DNA from: Methyloversatilis discipulorum
GTDB taxonomy: Bacteria; Pseudomonadota; Gammaproteobacteria; Burkholderiales; Rhodocyclaceae
Direction of reading: 5' to 3'
NCBI RefSeq assembly: GCF_018780585.1
Contig: NZ_JADMJL010000016.1
Coordinates: 1-64,000, forward strand
DNA length: 64,000 bases
Within the stretch, counting starts at the first letter, position 1, and every line of letters begins with the position of its first letter. The notes beneath the pieces are model-generated. The model saw nothing but the letters and a program-made list of their open reading frames with translations. It did not search any database and was not told the DNA's origin. Positions 58,015-64,000 of the stretch are shown one piece after another. The position numbers and the translations under genes are program-made.

Positions 58015-58818
58015 ATGACTGCCGACGACGCCTCCACTTTCGCCGAAGCACTGCGCGATCGCGCACCCTCCGTACCTGCCGACTGGCGCGTCGATGTCTG
58101 TGCGCGCACCGGAAGCACCAACAGCGACCTGCTGGAGCGCCGCGACGGCGTGCCGTGCGCACTGTTCGCGCTGGCACAGACCGGTGGCCGCGGCCGCCGC
58201 GGCCGCAGCTGGACGGCGCAGCCCGGCGACAGCCTCACCTTCTCGCTGCGCGTTCGCTTCGACGGCCGCGCCGACCGGCTGTCCGGCCTCAGCTTGGCGG
58301 TCGGCGTCGCGCTGGCCGAGGCGCTGACGGCGCAGGGTTTCGACGGGCTGGCACTGAAGTGGCCGAACGACCTGATGCGCGCCACCGGGGAGGGCGCCGG
58401 CAAGCTGGGCGGCGTACTGATCGAACTGGCGTCGGCGGCAACACACACCGACGCGGTAATCGGCGTCGGAATCAATCTGGCGCCGCCGCCGTCCGGCCAC
58501 TATGCGCTGCCACCGGCCGCGCTGTTCGACGGCACACCGCCGCAGCAGGACTGGCTGCGCATCGCCGCCGCCGCACTCGACGCGCTGGCCGCAGCGCTGC
58601 CGGTATTTGCCGCGCAGGGTTTCTCTGCCTTCGCCGAGCGCTGGAACCGACTCAATCTGCATGCCGGCTGTGCGGTCGAGGTCGAAGGTGAAATGCGCGC
58701 GCTGGGCGGCCTGTGCGTCGGTGCCGACGCCGACGGCGCGCTGCTGCTCGACTGTGGTGACCGCATCGAGCGCGTGCTGGCGGGTGACGTGTCGCTGCGC
58801 GCGCCGGTCCGGAACTGA
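58015..58818 (+). CDS. birA: Biotin-[acetyl-CoA-carboxylase] ligase, catalytic form
   Basis: The 267-residue ligase attaches biotin to carrier proteins. The motifs TGSTNSDL, GGRGRRGRSW (biotinyl-AMP loop), LKWPNDLM and GVGINLAPP are present. There is no N-terminal helix-turn-helix, so this copy cannot act as a repressor. coaX follows 4 bases after the stop. Confidence 0.93.
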   Translation: MTADDASTFAEALRDRAPSVPADWRVDVCARTGSTNSDLLERRDGVPCALFALAQTGGRGRRGRSWTAQPGDSLTFSLRVRFDGRADRLSGLSLAVGVALAEALTAQGFDGLALKWPNDLMRATGEGAGKLGGVLIELASAATHTDAVIGVGINLAPPPSGHYALPPAALFDGTPPQQDWLRIAAAALDALAAALPVFAAQGFSAFAERWNRLNLHAGCAVEVEGEMRALGGLCVGADADGALLLDCGDRIERVLAGDVSLRAPVRN

Positions 58819-58822
58819 GTCC

Positions 58823-59536
58823 ATGGTGCTGCTGATCGATGCCGGCAACAGCCGGATCAAATGGGCGTGGCTGCAGGGCGACGCGCCGGGTACCGAATCG
58901 GGCATCGACGTTGCCGACATCGATGGCGCGCCGCTCGCCTCGGCCTGGCGCAACGCGACGGCCGCGGTCTATACCTGCGTCGCCGGTGACGCGGTCGATG
59001 CCGCGCTGCGCGCCGCGCTGCCGTCCGGCTGTGTGGCGCATCGCGTGCAGTCGCAGTCGGCGGCCTGCGGCATCACCAATATGTATGCGGCGCCGTCACG
59101 CCTCGGCGCCGACCGCTGGGCGGCGCTGATCGGCGCGCGCACGCTGGAGCGCGGTCCGCTCGTGGTGGCGACCGCGGGTACCGCCACCACAGTCGACGTG
59201 CTCGACGCCGACGACCGCTTTCTCGGGGGCTACATCCTGCCTGGCCTGCATCTGATGCTCGAATCGCTGGCGCGCAACACGGCCGGTCTGCCGCACGCGC
59301 AGGGCGCGCCGGTCGAGTGGCCGCGCAATACCGACGATGCCATCCACAACGGCTGCGCCGGCGCCCAGGCGGCGTTGATAGAGCGCGTGCAGGCGCGGCT
59401 TGGCGCCGATGCCACCATCCTGCTGTCGGGCGGCGGTGCCGAGGCGCTGTCGCCCTATCTGGTCTGCGCCCATCGCCGCGTCGATAATCTGGTGCTGCGT
59501 GGGCTGGCCCGCGTCGCGGCGGATGTGATGAAATGA
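58823..59536 (+). CDS. coaX: Type III pantothenate kinase
   Basis: The 237-residue kinase catalyses the first step of CoA synthesis. The N-terminal phosphate-binding LLIDAGNSRIKWAW, the GADRWAALIGA segment and TAGTATTVDVLD are the family motifs. The start at 58823 is 4 bases after birA, whose product uses the same cofactor economy; a longer upstream frame lies within birA. Type III enzymes need a monovalent cation and are not feedback-inhibited by CoA (family knowledge). Confidence 0.93.
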   Translation: MVLLIDAGNSRIKWAWLQGDAPGTESGIDVADIDGAPLASAWRNATAAVYTCVAGDAVDAALRAALPSGCVAHRVQSQSAACGITNMYAAPSRLGADRWAALIGARTLERGPLVVATAGTATTVDVLDADDRFLGGYILPGLHLMLESLARNTAGLPHAQGAPVEWPRNTDDAIHNGCAGAQAALIERVQARLGADATILLSGGGAEALSPYLVCAHRRVDNLVLRGLARVAADVMK

Positions 59537-59579
59537 CGGATCACTGCTTCGCGCTGCGTCCGTCATTGCGCTGATACCG

Positions 59580-60269
59580 ATGCGTCTCGCCTTTCTCCTC
59601 CTGCTGCTGATCAATATCGCGCTGTGGCCCTTTGCGTCCGGCATGCTGGTGCTGGGCAATGACGGCGCCGAGCCCTTGCGCCTGACCAGCCAGATCGATC
59701 CCGAGCGCATCCGCATCGTTCCGGTCGATGGTGGTGCAGTGGCGCCGGTGGCGGCCATTGCGCCGGTCGTCGCCAGCGAGCCGGCGGCCACAGACGCCGA
59801 AGCGGCGCCGGCCGCCGTCTGTCGCGTGCTGGCCGGCTTCACCCGCGAGCAGGCCGACCCGTTCGTCGCCCGCGCGCGCGAGGCCTACCCGGCGGTGCAA
59901 GTCACTGAAAGCGAGCAGCCGGGCAGCCCGTCGTGGTGGGTGCATATCCCCGATCTCGCGACACGCCAGCTGGCCGATCGCAAGCAGGCCGAACTGCGCG
60001 CGCTGGGCGTGCGCGAGATGGCGCTGATGCCGGACGCCGACGGTCAGAAGTTCGCCATTTCGCTCGGCCTGTTCAAGACCGAAATGGCGGCGAAGGAACT
60101 GATGTCCAGCCTGAACGGGCAGGGGGTGCGCAGCGCGCGCATCGCGATGCGCGAGGGCAAGGCCGGACGCCTGCGCCTGGAACTGCGCGGCGACGACGCC
60201 GAACTGACGGCATTGCTGGCCGAGCCGCAGGCGACCGTCGAGGGCGTCGAGGCGGCGGACTGCCCATGA
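59580..60269 (+). CDS. Membrane-anchored SPOR-domain protein
   Basis: The 229-residue protein has an N-terminal membrane helix (RLAFLLLLLINIALWPFASG), a proline/alanine-rich linker and a C-terminal SPOR-like domain (about 140-215, with QKFAISLGLFKTEMAAKELM). SPOR domains bind denuded peptidoglycan at the division site. It overlaps coaE by 4 bases. The order birA-coaX-SPOR is common in betaproteobacteria. Confidence 0.8.
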   Translation: MRLAFLLLLLINIALWPFASGMLVLGNDGAEPLRLTSQIDPERIRIVPVDGGAVAPVAAIAPVVASEPAATDAEAAPAAVCRVLAGFTREQADPFVARAREAYPAVQVTESEQPGSPSWWVHIPDLATRQLADRKQAELRALGVREMALMPDADGQKFAISLGLFKTEMAAKELMSSLNGQGVRSARIAMREGKAGRLRLELRGDDAELTALLAEPQATVEGVEAADCP

Positions 60270-60889
60270 CCTTCGTGGTGGGTCTGACCGGCGGCATCGG
60301 CAGCGGCAAGTCGACGGTGGCCGACCTGTTCGTCGCGCACGGAGCCGGACTGGTCGATACCGATGCCATCGCGCACGCGCTGACCGCACCGGGCGGCGCC
60401 GCGATCGAGCCGCTGCGCGCGACCTTCGGCGACGACTTCATCGCTGCCGATGGCGCGCTCGACCGCGTCCGCATGCGTGCCCACGTATTCGCCGACCCCT
60501 CCGCCCGCAGCCGGCTCGAGGCGCTGCTGCATCCGCTGATCCGCGCCGAATCGCGCCGCCGGGTCGAGGCCAGCGATGCACCTTATGTCGTGCTGGCCGT
60601 ACCGCTGCTGGTCGAGGCCGGCAACTGGCGCGAGCGCTGCGACCGCGTACTGGTCGTCGATTGCCCGGTCGAGCAGCAGCGCGTGCGCGCGATGGCGCGC
60701 AGCGGCCTGACGGCTGACGAGGCGGACCGCATCATCGCCGCCCAGGCGACGCGGGCGCAGCGGCTGGCGGCGGCCGACGACGTGATCGACAACAGCGGTC
60801 CGGCGCAGACGCTGCCGGCCCGGGTCGACGCGCTGCATCGTCGCTATCTGACACTGGCTGCAGCAGAAAAGCCCGCCGGAGCGTTGTGA
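60266..60889 (+). CDS. coaE: Dephospho-CoA kinase
   Basis: The 207-residue kinase performs the last step of CoA synthesis. The P-loop GLTGGIGSGKST is at the N-terminus, and LVDTDAIAHALT and the DNSGP region are present. The ATG overlaps the SPOR-gene stop (ATGA 60266-60269). zapD follows after 61 bases. Confidence 0.96.
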   Translation: MTFVVGLTGGIGSGKSTVADLFVAHGAGLVDTDAIAHALTAPGGAAIEPLRATFGDDFIAADGALDRVRMRAHVFADPSARSRLEALLHPLIRAESRRRVEASDAPYVVLAVPLLVEAGNWRERCDRVLVVDCPVEQQRVRAMARSGLTADEADRIIAAQATRAQRLAAADDVIDNSGPAQTLPARVDALHRRYLTLAAAEKPAGAL

Positions 60890-60903
60890 CTGTGCGGCTT
60901 TTC
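60866..60903 (+). terminator. Inverted repeat overlapping the coaE stop
   Basis: GAAAAGCC at 60866-60873 pairs with GGCTTTTC at 60896-60903. The long loop and the T-rich right arm suggest a weak terminator or attenuator before zapD. Confidence 0.3.
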
Positions 60904-60950
60904 GGTCAGAATCATCAGAATTTGCTTGAACTTGTGCCGGACAAGCCCCT

Positions 60951-61706
60951 GTGATCACTTACGAATATCCTCTGAACGAGCGCATACGCACGCTGTTGCG
61001 CCTGGAGGATCTGTTCGAGCGCACGCAGCATTTCATGCGCAGCGACGGGGCGCACGAACACCATGTCGCACTGGTGAGTCTGTTCGAAATCCTTGAAGTC
61101 GCGTCGCGGGCCGATCTGAAGGTCGATCTGGTGCAGGAGCTCGAGCGCCAGCGTCAGACGCTGATGTCCTTCCGCAACAACCCCGACATTTCCGAAGAGG
61201 CGCTGTCCGGCGCGCTGTACGAGATCGAGCAGGCCAGTGCCGCGCTGCTCGCGATGGCCGGCAAGATCGGCCAGTACCTGCGCGAGAACGAGTGGCTGAT
61301 GAGCATCAAGAGCCGCGCCGCGATTCCGGGCGGGCTGTGCGAATTCGATCTGCCGTCCTACCACTACTGGCGGCATCGCGAGGCGTCGGCGCGGCAGGCC
61401 GATCTGGCCAGCTGGCTTAACCCGATGCTGCCCATCCGTGACGGTCTCACCATCGTGCTGCGCCTGCTGCGTGCCAGCGGGCGGCCGGAGCGGCAGATCG
61501 CCGGCAATGGCGCGTTCCAGATGATGATGGGTGGCAAGTCGGCGCAGATGCTGCGCCTGCGCGTGCCGCTGAACGAGCCCTTCACACCCGAGATCAGCGC
61601 CAACAAGTACGCGCTGAACATCCGCTTCATCGCGCACGGCGGCCACGCCCGTCCGCGCGTCACCGACACCGACGTCGGCTTCGAACTGACCTTCTGCAAT
61701 CTGTGA
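60951..61706 (+). CDS. zapD: ZapD, FtsZ-bundling cell division protein
   Basis: The 251-residue protein starts with GTG and reads [20 protein letters not shown], the typical ZapD opening. Residues [10 protein letters not shown] and the HYWRHREAS and [14 protein letters not shown] segments are conserved in the family. It cross-links FtsZ filaments. coaE-zapD-yacG is a conserved proteobacterial order. Its TGA overlaps the yacG start. Confidence 0.93.
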   Translation: MITYEYPLNERIRTLLRLEDLFERTQHFMRSDGAHEHHVALVSLFEILEVASRADLKVDLVQELERQRQTLMSFRNNPDISEEALSGALYEIEQASAALLAMAGKIGQYLRENEWLMSIKSRAAIPGGLCEFDLPSYHYWRHREASARQADLASWLNPMLPIRDGLTIVLRLLRASGRPERQIAGNGAFQMMMGGKSAQMLRLRVPLNEPFTPEISANKYALNIRFIAHGGHARPRVTDTDVGFELTFCNL

Positions 61707-61906
61707 GTACGTCCGCAACACCCCCCGCCGGCCGCATGGTGGTCTGCCCGCGCTGTGGCGAACCCGCGCTGTACGCACCCTCCAACCCGGCGCGACCCTT
61801 CTGCAGCATGCGCTGCAAGCAGATCGACCTCGGTGCCTGGGCGAACGAGGAATACCGCGTCCCCGACACCACGCCCGAGCTGCCGCAGGACGACGACCCG
61901 GTCTGA
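61703..61906 (+). CDS. yacG: YacG, DNA gyrase inhibitor-like zinc protein
   Basis: The 67-residue protein has a four-cysteine zinc site, CPRC and a CSMRC pair, then [12 protein letters not shown], all diagnostic of YacG, which binds GyrB and inhibits gyrase. A GTG start at 61703 overlaps the zapD stop (GTGA). Confidence 0.9.
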   Translation: MSTSATPPAGRMVVCPRCGEPALYAPSNPARPFCSMRCKQIDLGAWANEEYRVPDTTPELPQDDDPV

Positions 61907-61916
61907 GCCAGGGTCC

Positions 61917-62003
61917 TGTGGGAGGGGTCTTCTGACCCCGAGAGCAGCCTGCATCAGAGCCGGCGGACCGCAGCGGCCGTGTCGCGGCCAAGGCCGCTCC
62001 CAC
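61917..62003. repeat. REPIN-like pair of inverted palindromic repeats
   Basis: Two head-to-head units share the heptamer GTGGGAG: GTGGGAGGGGTCTTCTGACC at 61918, with GGGGTC/GACCCC stem, and on the other strand GTGGGAGCGGCCTTGGCCGC ending at 62003. The shape and heptamer match the REP repeats known in Pseudomonas and relatives. It occupies the gap after yacG, which otherwise holds no gene. Confidence 0.65.
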
Positions 62004-62034
62004 GAAAGCACGCTCGATCCGCCGTCGAGGCCGA

Positions 62035-62598
62035 CTACTCGAGCCTGAACACGACCGGCAGCAGCAGTTCGCGTGCACCGCCGGCGTCGATGCGGCCGAT
62101 CTGGCGGGCGGCGTCGAGGGCGGCGCGGTCGAGCAGCGGGTGACCGCTGCCGGCCAGCACGGCGGCGTCGATCACGCGGCCCGAGTCGTCGAGCACCAGA
62201 CGCAGTCTCACTTCGCCTTCGAGCCCGCGGTCTATCGCTTCCTGCGGATAGAACACGTGCGTGTTCAGCTGCCGTTGCGCGCGTTCGCGCGCCCGTGCGC
62301 TGGCGACCGGAGCCGCGCGCGGCGCGGCCACGACCGCCGGCGCCGGCGGCGCCTCGTCGGCGCGCTCGCTGCGCGTGTCCTTCAGCAGTGGGGTGGCCGC
62401 AGGCGGCTCCGGCTGCGTTTCGGCCGGACGCGGCGCGAGCAGGCGGGCCTGCAGTCGCTCGACCGTCGGCGCCGCCGGCGCGTCGGACGCGCGGGGCCAG
62501 AGCAGCAGAGCGGCGTGCAGCAGTGCGGACAGTGCAAGTGCGAAAGGAAGTTTCAGGCGGGACAAACCGTCAGGCGGGGTCGGTAAACTCCTTCCCAT
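62035..62598 (-). CDS. TonB-family energy transducer-like protein
   Basis: The 187-residue protein has one N-terminal membrane helix (KLPFALALSALLHAALLLW) whose early Ser/His is typical of TonB, a proline-rich periplasmic stretch (about 45-100), and a TonB C-terminal domain (YPQEAIDRGLEGEVRLRLVL). It could energise outer-membrane receptors such as the one at 36313. No exbB/exbD is adjacent. It diverges from the ankyrin gene over 50 bases. Confidence 0.8.
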   Translation of the reverse strand: MGRSLPTPPDGLSRLKLPFALALSALLHAALLLWPRASDAPAAPTVERLQARLLAPRPAETQPEPPAATPLLKDTRSERADEAPPAPAVVAAPRAAPVASARARERAQRQLNTHVFYPQEAIDRGLEGEVRLRLVLDDSGRVIDAAVLAGSGHPLLDRAALDAARQIGRIDAGGARELLLPVVFRLE

Positions 62599-62648
62599 TT
62601 TGCCGCAGCCGCGTCGGCGCGGCTGTGGCCCTCACAAGGACTCACGAT

Positions 62649-63725
62649 TTGAATGCAGCCGCACGCGCGCTGATCACCGTCAGCGCAGCCTTCTTCATGG
62701 CATCGGCACAGGCCGAACTGCCCGATCCTTCACGCTTCGGACGGGCGATGGAAATGGGCGACATCCGTTCCGCCTCCCGCTGGCTGGACGAAGGGCTGCC
62801 GCCCGATTTCGAGGCCGACGTCACCGGCAGCGGACTGATGATCGCGGCGGCCGAGGGCAATATCCGGCTGATGGAGCTGTTCGTCGAGCGCGGCGCCAAT
62901 ATCGACTACGTCAGCCGCATCGGTGAGCAGGCGATCGCGCTGGCGGCGTGGAAGGGCCACCAGCGGGCGGTCGAGTGGCTGATCGAGCGCGGTGCGTCGC
63001 TCAATCCGCCGGACAAGACCTGGAGCGCGCTGCATTACGCCGCCTTCGCCGGCAAGACGCGCATCGTCGATCTGCTGCTGCGTCACGGCGCGAAGCTGGA
63101 CGCGCGTGCGCCGAATCTGGCGACGCCGCTGATGATGGCGGTGCGCGAGGGCAACGAGGGCATCGTGAAGGCGCTGGTCGACGCCGGCGCCAGCACCACC
63201 GCGGTGTCCGACCGTGGCGAGAACGCGCTGGCCTGGGCGCTGCGCTACAACCGGTTGAAGATCGCGACGCTGGTGGCACCGCAGGAGAACGTGGCCGAGG
63301 CGGTCAGCGCACCGCCGGTGGCCGCACCGACGCCGCCGCCGCAGGCATCGATCCCGGCGCCACCCGAAGTGAGCGAACTGCTGAACAAGCTGCGTCAGGC
63401 CGAGGCCCAGGGCAAGCCGACCGAAGCATTGCGCCGCCAGTTCATGGCGGCAGTCGATCGCCATCGCAAGGCGTCGGCGAAACAGACGGTGAAGGCGCCG
63501 CCGTCGGCGCTGGTCATCTCGGCGAAACGTGGCAAGGCCGGTGCCGAGCGCGCCGAACTGGTCGCCGGCGGGGCTACGCCGGCAGTACAGACCCTGGCCG
63601 AGGACGCTGGCGCGGTCGACATCCTGCGCGCCATCCAGGCGGCGCAGGCGAAAGGGCAGCCGACCGAAGAACTGCGCCGCCGCTTCAGGACCGAGGTGGA
63701 CAAGCTCCGGCAGTCAGCGCAGTGA
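62649..63725 (+). CDS. Exported ankyrin-repeat protein
   Basis: The 358-residue protein starts with TTG at 62649 behind AAGGA, giving a signal peptide (NAAARALITVSAAFFMASAQ). About five ankyrin repeats follow (residues about 40-215, for example ALHYAAFAGKTRIVDLLLRH and TPLMMAVREGNEGIVKALVD). The C-terminal region has proline-rich stretches and two similar helical units, each with PTEALRRQF or PTEELRRRF. Other frames upstream lack a proper start. The role is unknown. Confidence 0.75.
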   Translation: MNAAARALITVSAAFFMASAQAELPDPSRFGRAMEMGDIRSASRWLDEGLPPDFEADVTGSGLMIAAAEGNIRLMELFVERGANIDYVSRIGEQAIALAAWKGHQRAVEWLIERGASLNPPDKTWSALHYAAFAGKTRIVDLLLRHGAKLDARAPNLATPLMMAVREGNEGIVKALVDAGASTTAVSDRGENALAWALRYNRLKIATLVAPQENVAEAVSAPPVAAPTPPPQASIPAPPEVSELLNKLRQAEAQGKPTEALRRQFMAAVDRHRKASAKQTVKAPPSALVISAKRGKAGAERAELVAGGATPAVQTLAEDAGAVDILRAIQAAQAKGQPTEELRRRFRTEVDKLRQSAQ

Positions 63726-64000
63726 CCGCCGCGTGATGCGACAGGAACACCCGGCCGCCCAGATGGGGCAGCAGGTCGGTGCGTTCCAGCTTGTCCATCA
63801 CCGGCCCCTTCACTTCCGACAGGTGCAGCAGCACCCCCATGTCCTTCAGACGGTGCACCACGCTCTCCAGCATTTCGAGCGCGCTGGCGTCGATGTCGTT
63901 GACTGCCGAACACATCAGCACCACGTTGCGCACTGACGGTTGCGCGGCCACCAGCGCCAGGATGCGGTCCTCCACCTGGCGTGCGTTCATGAAGTTCAGA
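63685..64000 (-). CDS. SulP-type anion transporter, C-terminal STAS domain (partial)
   Basis: The frame runs off the right edge and covers the last 104 residues. LNFMNARQVEDRILALVAAQ and VVLMCSAVNDIDASALEMLE are typical of the STAS domain at the end of SulP sulfate/bicarbonate transporters. The membrane part lies beyond the window. Its 3' end overlaps the ankyrin gene by 41 bases, convergent. Confidence 0.75.
   Translation of the reverse strand, partial: LNFMNARQVEDRILALVAAQPSVRNVVLMCSAVNDIDASALEMLESVVHRLKDMGVLLHLSEVKGPVMDKLERTDLLPHLGGRVFLSHHAAVTALTAGACPPRS

Overview
The window is about 64 kb of GC-rich chromosome from a Gram-negative betaproteobacterium. Gene order and protein types (tig-clpP-clpX-lon, glnA followed by a DUF4124 protein and glnL-glnG, birA-coaX-SPOR, coaE-zapD-yacG, a PEP-CTERM sorted protein, many c-di-GMP enzymes) suggest Rhodocyclales or a close relative such as Methyloversatilis. 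That placement is inference from gene content; no rRNA gene is present.

Region by region: (1) 242-8373 is a proteostasis block: trigger factor, ClpP, ClpX, Lon with a sigma32-like promoter, tRNA-Val and tRNA-Asp between two hairpin terminators, and PpiD. (2) 8410-10840 holds an AcrR/TtgR-type repressor with its operator but no efflux pump, tRNA-Val(CAC) and gltX. (3) 11031-18695 is the most unusual part: three tightly spaced genes encoding a membrane-anchored TIR protein, an 1804-residue protein joining two alpha/beta hydrolases to a CHAT caspase-like protease, and a protein with an M15A-like region plus a lysozyme-like domain. It looks like an uncharacterised defence or cell-death cassette. 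(4) 18793-30368 carries manC, a chemoreceptor, three membrane-linked diguanylate cyclases, EttA, a PEP-CTERM zinc-peptidase-like protein and a 271-bp MITE-like element. (5) 30415-34025 has rlhA, a zinc-ribbon protein and two small or medium membrane proteins. (6) 34133-38478 is a Fur-controlled siderophore receptor operon with PepSY and accessory membrane genes. (7) 38596-46155 mixes a MarR/NTF2/EamA set, a cytochrome P460 lipoprotein, a histidine phosphatase, a four-domain RR-PAS-GGDEF-EAL protein and mmsA. (8) 46255-52985 is a nine-gene leftward run: rhodanese, nadA, an unknown gene, an EEP hydrolase, clsB, PepSY, response regulator, histidine kinase, PepSY. (9) 53048-57968 is the nitrogen regulation block, glnA with NtrC and sigma54 sites followed by glnL and glnG. 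(10) 58015-61906 is birA, coaX, SPOR, coaE, zapD, yacG. (11) 61917-64000 holds a REPIN-like repeat, a TonB-like protein, an ankyrin-repeat exported protein and the cut-off end of a SulP transporter.

Several operons use 4-bp ATGA or GTGA overlaps, so translational coupling is common. Four GGDEF proteins, all with intact catalytic and inhibitory sites, point to strong c-di-GMP control of surface or biofilm traits, fitting with manC (GDP-mannose) and the PEP-CTERM protein. The NtrC/sigma54 sites upstream of glnA show how the GlnL-GlnG products encoded 2 kb downstream probably control it.
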